A stretch of DNA of 7,882 nt from positions 1-7,882 of the forward strand of contig JAFLUJ010000080.1 of NCBI GenBank assembly GCA_022511485.1, in the 5' to 3' direction. Every line of letters begins with the position of its first letter. The stretch's first letter is position 1. This document shows, in pieces, positions 5,796 through 7,882 of this stretch. The position numbers were made by a program, and so were the translations under genes. Below the pieces are notes generated by a model that was not told the origin of the DNA, did no database searches, and saw only the letters and a list, made by a program, of their open reading frames with translations. Origin of the DNA: Oscillospiraceae bacterium (GTDB lineage Bacteria > Bacillota > Clostridia > Oscillospirales > Ruminococcaceae).

Positions 5796-6419
5796 TTATA
5801 TACTATCATAAAAATCATTAAGCAATGCAGAAAGCTTTTCCGGAGCATCAATATTTACTTCATGTCCAGAATCGCTGACTACTTTAAGTTCACTGTTTTC
5901 CAGAATATCAGCTAAATTCACGGACGCCTTTTTATTGGCATTGTCCTTTTCCCCATAAGCAACAAGAACCGGACAGGAAATATTTCTGACAAACCCACTA
6001 AAGTCAAGTTCAGACATTGTTTTACATAACCCAATAAAATCTGTCTTTTTAAATCCAATAGACTTAAACATAGAATCCGGCATAAAACGAAAAAGAATAT
6101 TCTGAAATTTCAGCAATCCTTTCGGCATTTTATACTGAGCAGCAATAAGCACCAGCGAATTTATTTTCTCCGGATGATCAATAGAATAATTCAAAGCAAG
6201 TACAGCGCCAAGTGACAACCCGCACAAATCAAGAAAGTTATCAAATTTACTGCACATATCTGAAAATTCGTCATATAAGCTTTGATAGCAAACCTCCCTG
6301 CCATGAAGCATATCCGCAAGGTCGGGACATATAATATCTTCACTATATTTCAATTGCGAAACTGTTTTATCCCAGCTTGACGGAGACTGCCCTAATCCGT
6401 GAATAAATATTTTTTTCAT
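5796..6419 (-). CDS. Alpha/beta hydrolase (207 aa)
   Basis: A compact alpha/beta hydrolase of 207 residues. From the ATG at 6419 it begins with a first strand and oxyanion loop MKKIFIHGLGQ (HG at 7-8). It continues with the nucleophile elbow GLSLGA (67-72, S69), a likely acid D159 in VAYGEKD, and H186 in DSGHEVNIDAPEKL (183-196). The spacing is that of MhpC/BioH-like carboxyl-ester hydrolases with a small cap (about 98-142). The start at 6419 is preferred over the in-frame ATG at 6437. AGGAG (6427-6431) lies seven bases before it, and the later start brings the first beta strand to the N-terminus as usual. It is distinct from the 271-residue hydrolase of the same insert: the two share the fold but not obvious close sequence. 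Its substrate is unknown. Confidence 0.9.
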   Translation of the reverse strand: MKKIFIHGLGQSPSSWDKTVSQLKYSEDIICPDLADMLHGREVCYQSLYDEFSDMCSKFDNFLDLCGLSLGAVLALNYSIDHPEKINSLVLIAAQYKMPKGLLKFQNILFRFMPDSMFKSIGFKKTDFIGLCKTMSELDFSGFVRNISCPVLVAYGEKDNANKKASVNLADILENSELKVVSDSGHEVNIDAPEKLSALLNDFYDSI

Positions 6420-6426
6420 GTCATTT

Positions 6427-6431
6427 CTCCT
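6427..6431 (-). promoter_or_regulatory. Ribosome binding site that sets the 207-aa hydrolase start
   Basis: AGGAG on the minus strand, seven bases before the ATG at 6419. It would lie inside the coding region if translation began at 6437. Confidence 0.7.
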
Positions 6432-6455
6432 GCACATAATATATGAGAAACATAT

Positions 6456-7124
6456 TTACCATTTCACTCTGTTTATGGTTTTAGGTTTCCGGTACTCCTC
6501 CATATATTCAAGTATCCGTTTCTTTTCATCTTCTGTTAATTTTTTATTTGTATCAAGGAAGCTTTTCAGTTTATCCCAACGTTTTAATATAAACAATACT
6601 GCCGCTATGAGACAAGCCCTGCCGTTGCTGAAATCATCCCGCTGCATAAAATGAAATTCCTCATTTTCGTCCCCATCAGGATATAGGTCAAAGTATGCTT
6701 CAAGCTTTTCCAGAGAGTTAAATTTATCATAGAATGAAGAAGAATACTTGATAAAGTCCTGGGCAATAAATTCTGCATAATCTTCTATCGAAAGATCAGG
6801 ACAATATTTTTCCCACATTACATCATGTCCCGGAATTACATTAATAAACGGTATGAACCCTGTAGCCCACCTGGGAGCGTCAAAATAATTGCAGAAATGA
6901 CATACCAGTTTATCAGCACGCACATACTGAAACGCCAATGAGCAGGACAGCGTATATGATTCCTCAGAAGAATATTTGTCTTTCTTGAAATAAACAAACA
7001 AATACTGAACACAACGATTTACTTTTCTGTACAAACAGCTTGTTTTCCTGACTTTAAAGCCTGTTTCAGCCAGTAATTCACCTAACTGTAATGTTAATAG
7101 CCTGTTATAGTCCTTTATTTTCAT
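6456..7124 (-). CDS. Hypothetical protein, 222 aa, possibly DUF4304-like
   Basis: I do not recognise this gene with confidence. The N-terminal half (LGELLAETGFKVRKTSCLYR, 14-33, then CVQYLFVYFKKDKYSSEESY, 38-57) loosely recalls the DUF4304 pattern of a helix, GF-x-R/K, an aromatic strand and a run of strands, but this is a weak visual match. The C-terminal half is helical: IEDYAEFIAQDFIKYSSSFYDK (about 113-134), GRACLIAAVLFILKRWDKLKSF (about 168-189) and a charged helix (195-212). The hydrophobic stretch at 172-181 is too short and too close to charges for a clear membrane segment. There is no signal peptide. The ATG has GGAG eight bases upstream. It is the first gene after hisF (23 bp gap), and its DNA is clearly more AT-rich than hisF (15 of 60 G+C at 6541-6600 against 33 of 60 at 7261-7320). 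Confidence 0.8.
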   Translation of the reverse strand: MKIKDYNRLLTLQLGELLAETGFKVRKTSCLYRKVNRCVQYLFVYFKKDKYSSEESYTLSCSLAFQYVRADKLVCHFCNYFDAPRWATGFIPFINVIPGHDVMWEKYCPDLSIEDYAEFIAQDFIKYSSSFYDKFNSLEKLEAYFDLYPDGDENEEFHFMQRDDFSNGRACLIAAVLFILKRWDKLKSFLDTNKKLTEDEKKRILEYMEEYRKPKTINRVKW

Positions 7125-7147
7125 AAAAGAATCTCCGTAACATCAAG

Positions 7148-7882
7148 TCATAGCCTTACAGGAATGTTATTCTTTTTCAGATCCTGCTTTACCTCTCCCA
7201 CAGTGAGCTCCCTAAAATGGAACAGGGACGCCGCAAGAGCCGCCGAGCAGTCAGTCTTAATAAACGCGTCCGCGAAATCGGATAGCTTTCCTGCACCTCC
7301 GCTGGCAATAACGGGGATCTTAACAGCTCTGCAAACCGCGTCCAGCATGGGAATGTCAAAGCCCTCCCGCACTCCGTCAGTGTCAATGGAGTTAAGACAT
7401 ATCTCCCCTGCACCAAGCTGTTCGATCTTCTTCACCCACTCGATAAGATCAAGCTTCATATCGATCCTTCCGCCGTTTATGTAGACCGTCCACTTGTTAT
7501 CTGAGACCTTCTTTGCGTCAATTCCCACACAAATACATTGTGATCCGAAAATATCCGCCCCCTCCTTTATAAGTCCCGGATTCTGCACAGCCTGTGAGTT
7601 TACGGAAACTTTGTCCGCACCGGCTCTAAGAGTGTCCCTTATATCGTCTACAGTCTTTATTCCGCCGCCGACAGTCAGCGGGACAAATACTTTCTTAGCA
7701 GTTTCCCGGACAACATCCAGCATAACTCCCCTGCCTTCGTGGGAGGCTGTTATATCATAAAAGACAATTTCGTCCGCACCCTGCAAATTATATTCATAGG
7801 CGCATTCCACGGGATCGCCTACTTCCTTTATTCCTTCAAAATTTACCCCCTTGACCACCTTTCCGTCACGGACATCAAGACA
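7148..7882 (-). CDS. hisF: Imidazole glycerol phosphate synthase cyclase subunit, partial at N-terminus
   Basis: HisF is the cyclase half of imidazole glycerol phosphate synthase. It receives ammonia from HisH and forms imidazole glycerol phosphate and AICAR from PRFAR. The visible 244 residues begin CLDVRDGKVVKGVNF, so only about eight N-terminal residues lie beyond the right edge. An apparent GTG start at 7858 is only an internal valine codon. The TIM-barrel landmarks are present: the first catalytic aspartate in CLDV (visible residue 3, D11 in family numbering), the second in VGIDAK (visible residue 122, D130), and the phosphate-binding loops VGGGI and ASGGAG. The C-terminal end is SLFHFRELTVGEVKQDL. 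The total length would be about 252, normal for the family. The gene is more G+C-rich than the four genes that follow it. Confidence 0.97.
   Translation of the reverse strand, partial: CLDVRDGKVVKGVNFEGIKEVGDPVECAYEYNLQGADEIVFYDITASHEGRGVMLDVVRETAKKVFVPLTVGGGIKTVDDIRDTLRAGADKVSVNSQAVQNPGLIKEGADIFGSQCICVGIDAKKVSDNKWTVYINGGRIDMKLDLIEWVKKIEQLGAGEICLNSIDTDGVREGFDIPMLDAVCRAVKIPVIASGGAGKLSDFADAFIKTDCSAALAASLFHFRELTVGEVKQDLKKNNIPVRL

Noticed and set aside
6436..6475. Possible internal promoter (TATATT) before the 207-aa hydrolase
   Set aside because: The paired -35 position reads TGAAAT, a poor match; the gap is short and fits an operon junction.

Overview
The window looks like chromosomal DNA of a low-to-moderate G+C Firmicute. 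The best guess is a gut clostridium of the Ruminococcaceae/Oscillospiraceae type. The reasons are strong AGGAGG-type ribosome binding sites, near-consensus sigma-A promoters, AT-rich gaps, and a cysteine-rich 308-residue protein of a kind I associate with clostridia. The species cannot be read from this sequence. All eleven supported genes lie on the minus strand, so transcription runs from high to low coordinates.

Right part (7882 down to 3181): a histidine biosynthesis operon. hisF enters from beyond the right edge with only its first few codons missing, and hisI and hisE overlap by 4 bp at the far end. Four closely spaced non-histidine genes lie between hisF and hisI: a 222-residue protein of unknown function, a 207-residue alpha/beta hydrolase, a 329-residue APH/choline-kinase-like phosphotransferase, and a 271-residue alpha/beta hydrolase. 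The gaps are 8 to 36 bp and I see no terminator, so the four are probably co-transcribed with the his genes. hisI is unusual: its metal-binding DCDxD motif reads NCEQN and the spacing of its zinc cysteines is changed.

Middle (3180 to 2129): the gene for the cysteine-rich protein follows hisE by 78 bp with no terminator between them. It ends at a clear rho-independent terminator. Its leader contains a 14-nt segment complementary to its own start-codon region.

Left part (2075 to 1): a perfect consensus promoter (TTGACA, 17 bp, TATAAT) drives a 130-residue unknown gene, followed by a DUF362-family gene that ends at a second hairpin terminator. A second strong promoter (TTGACG, 17 bp, extended TGGTATAAT) then drives a GNAT acetyltransferase gene that runs off the left edge.

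Three gene starts are moved from the longest open frame to better-supported ATG codons (2009, 5766, 6419). The points most worth follow-up are the four-gene insert in the his operon, the altered HisI motif and the leader/start-codon complementarity. I see no CRISPR array, tRNA, rRNA, transposase or phage gene.
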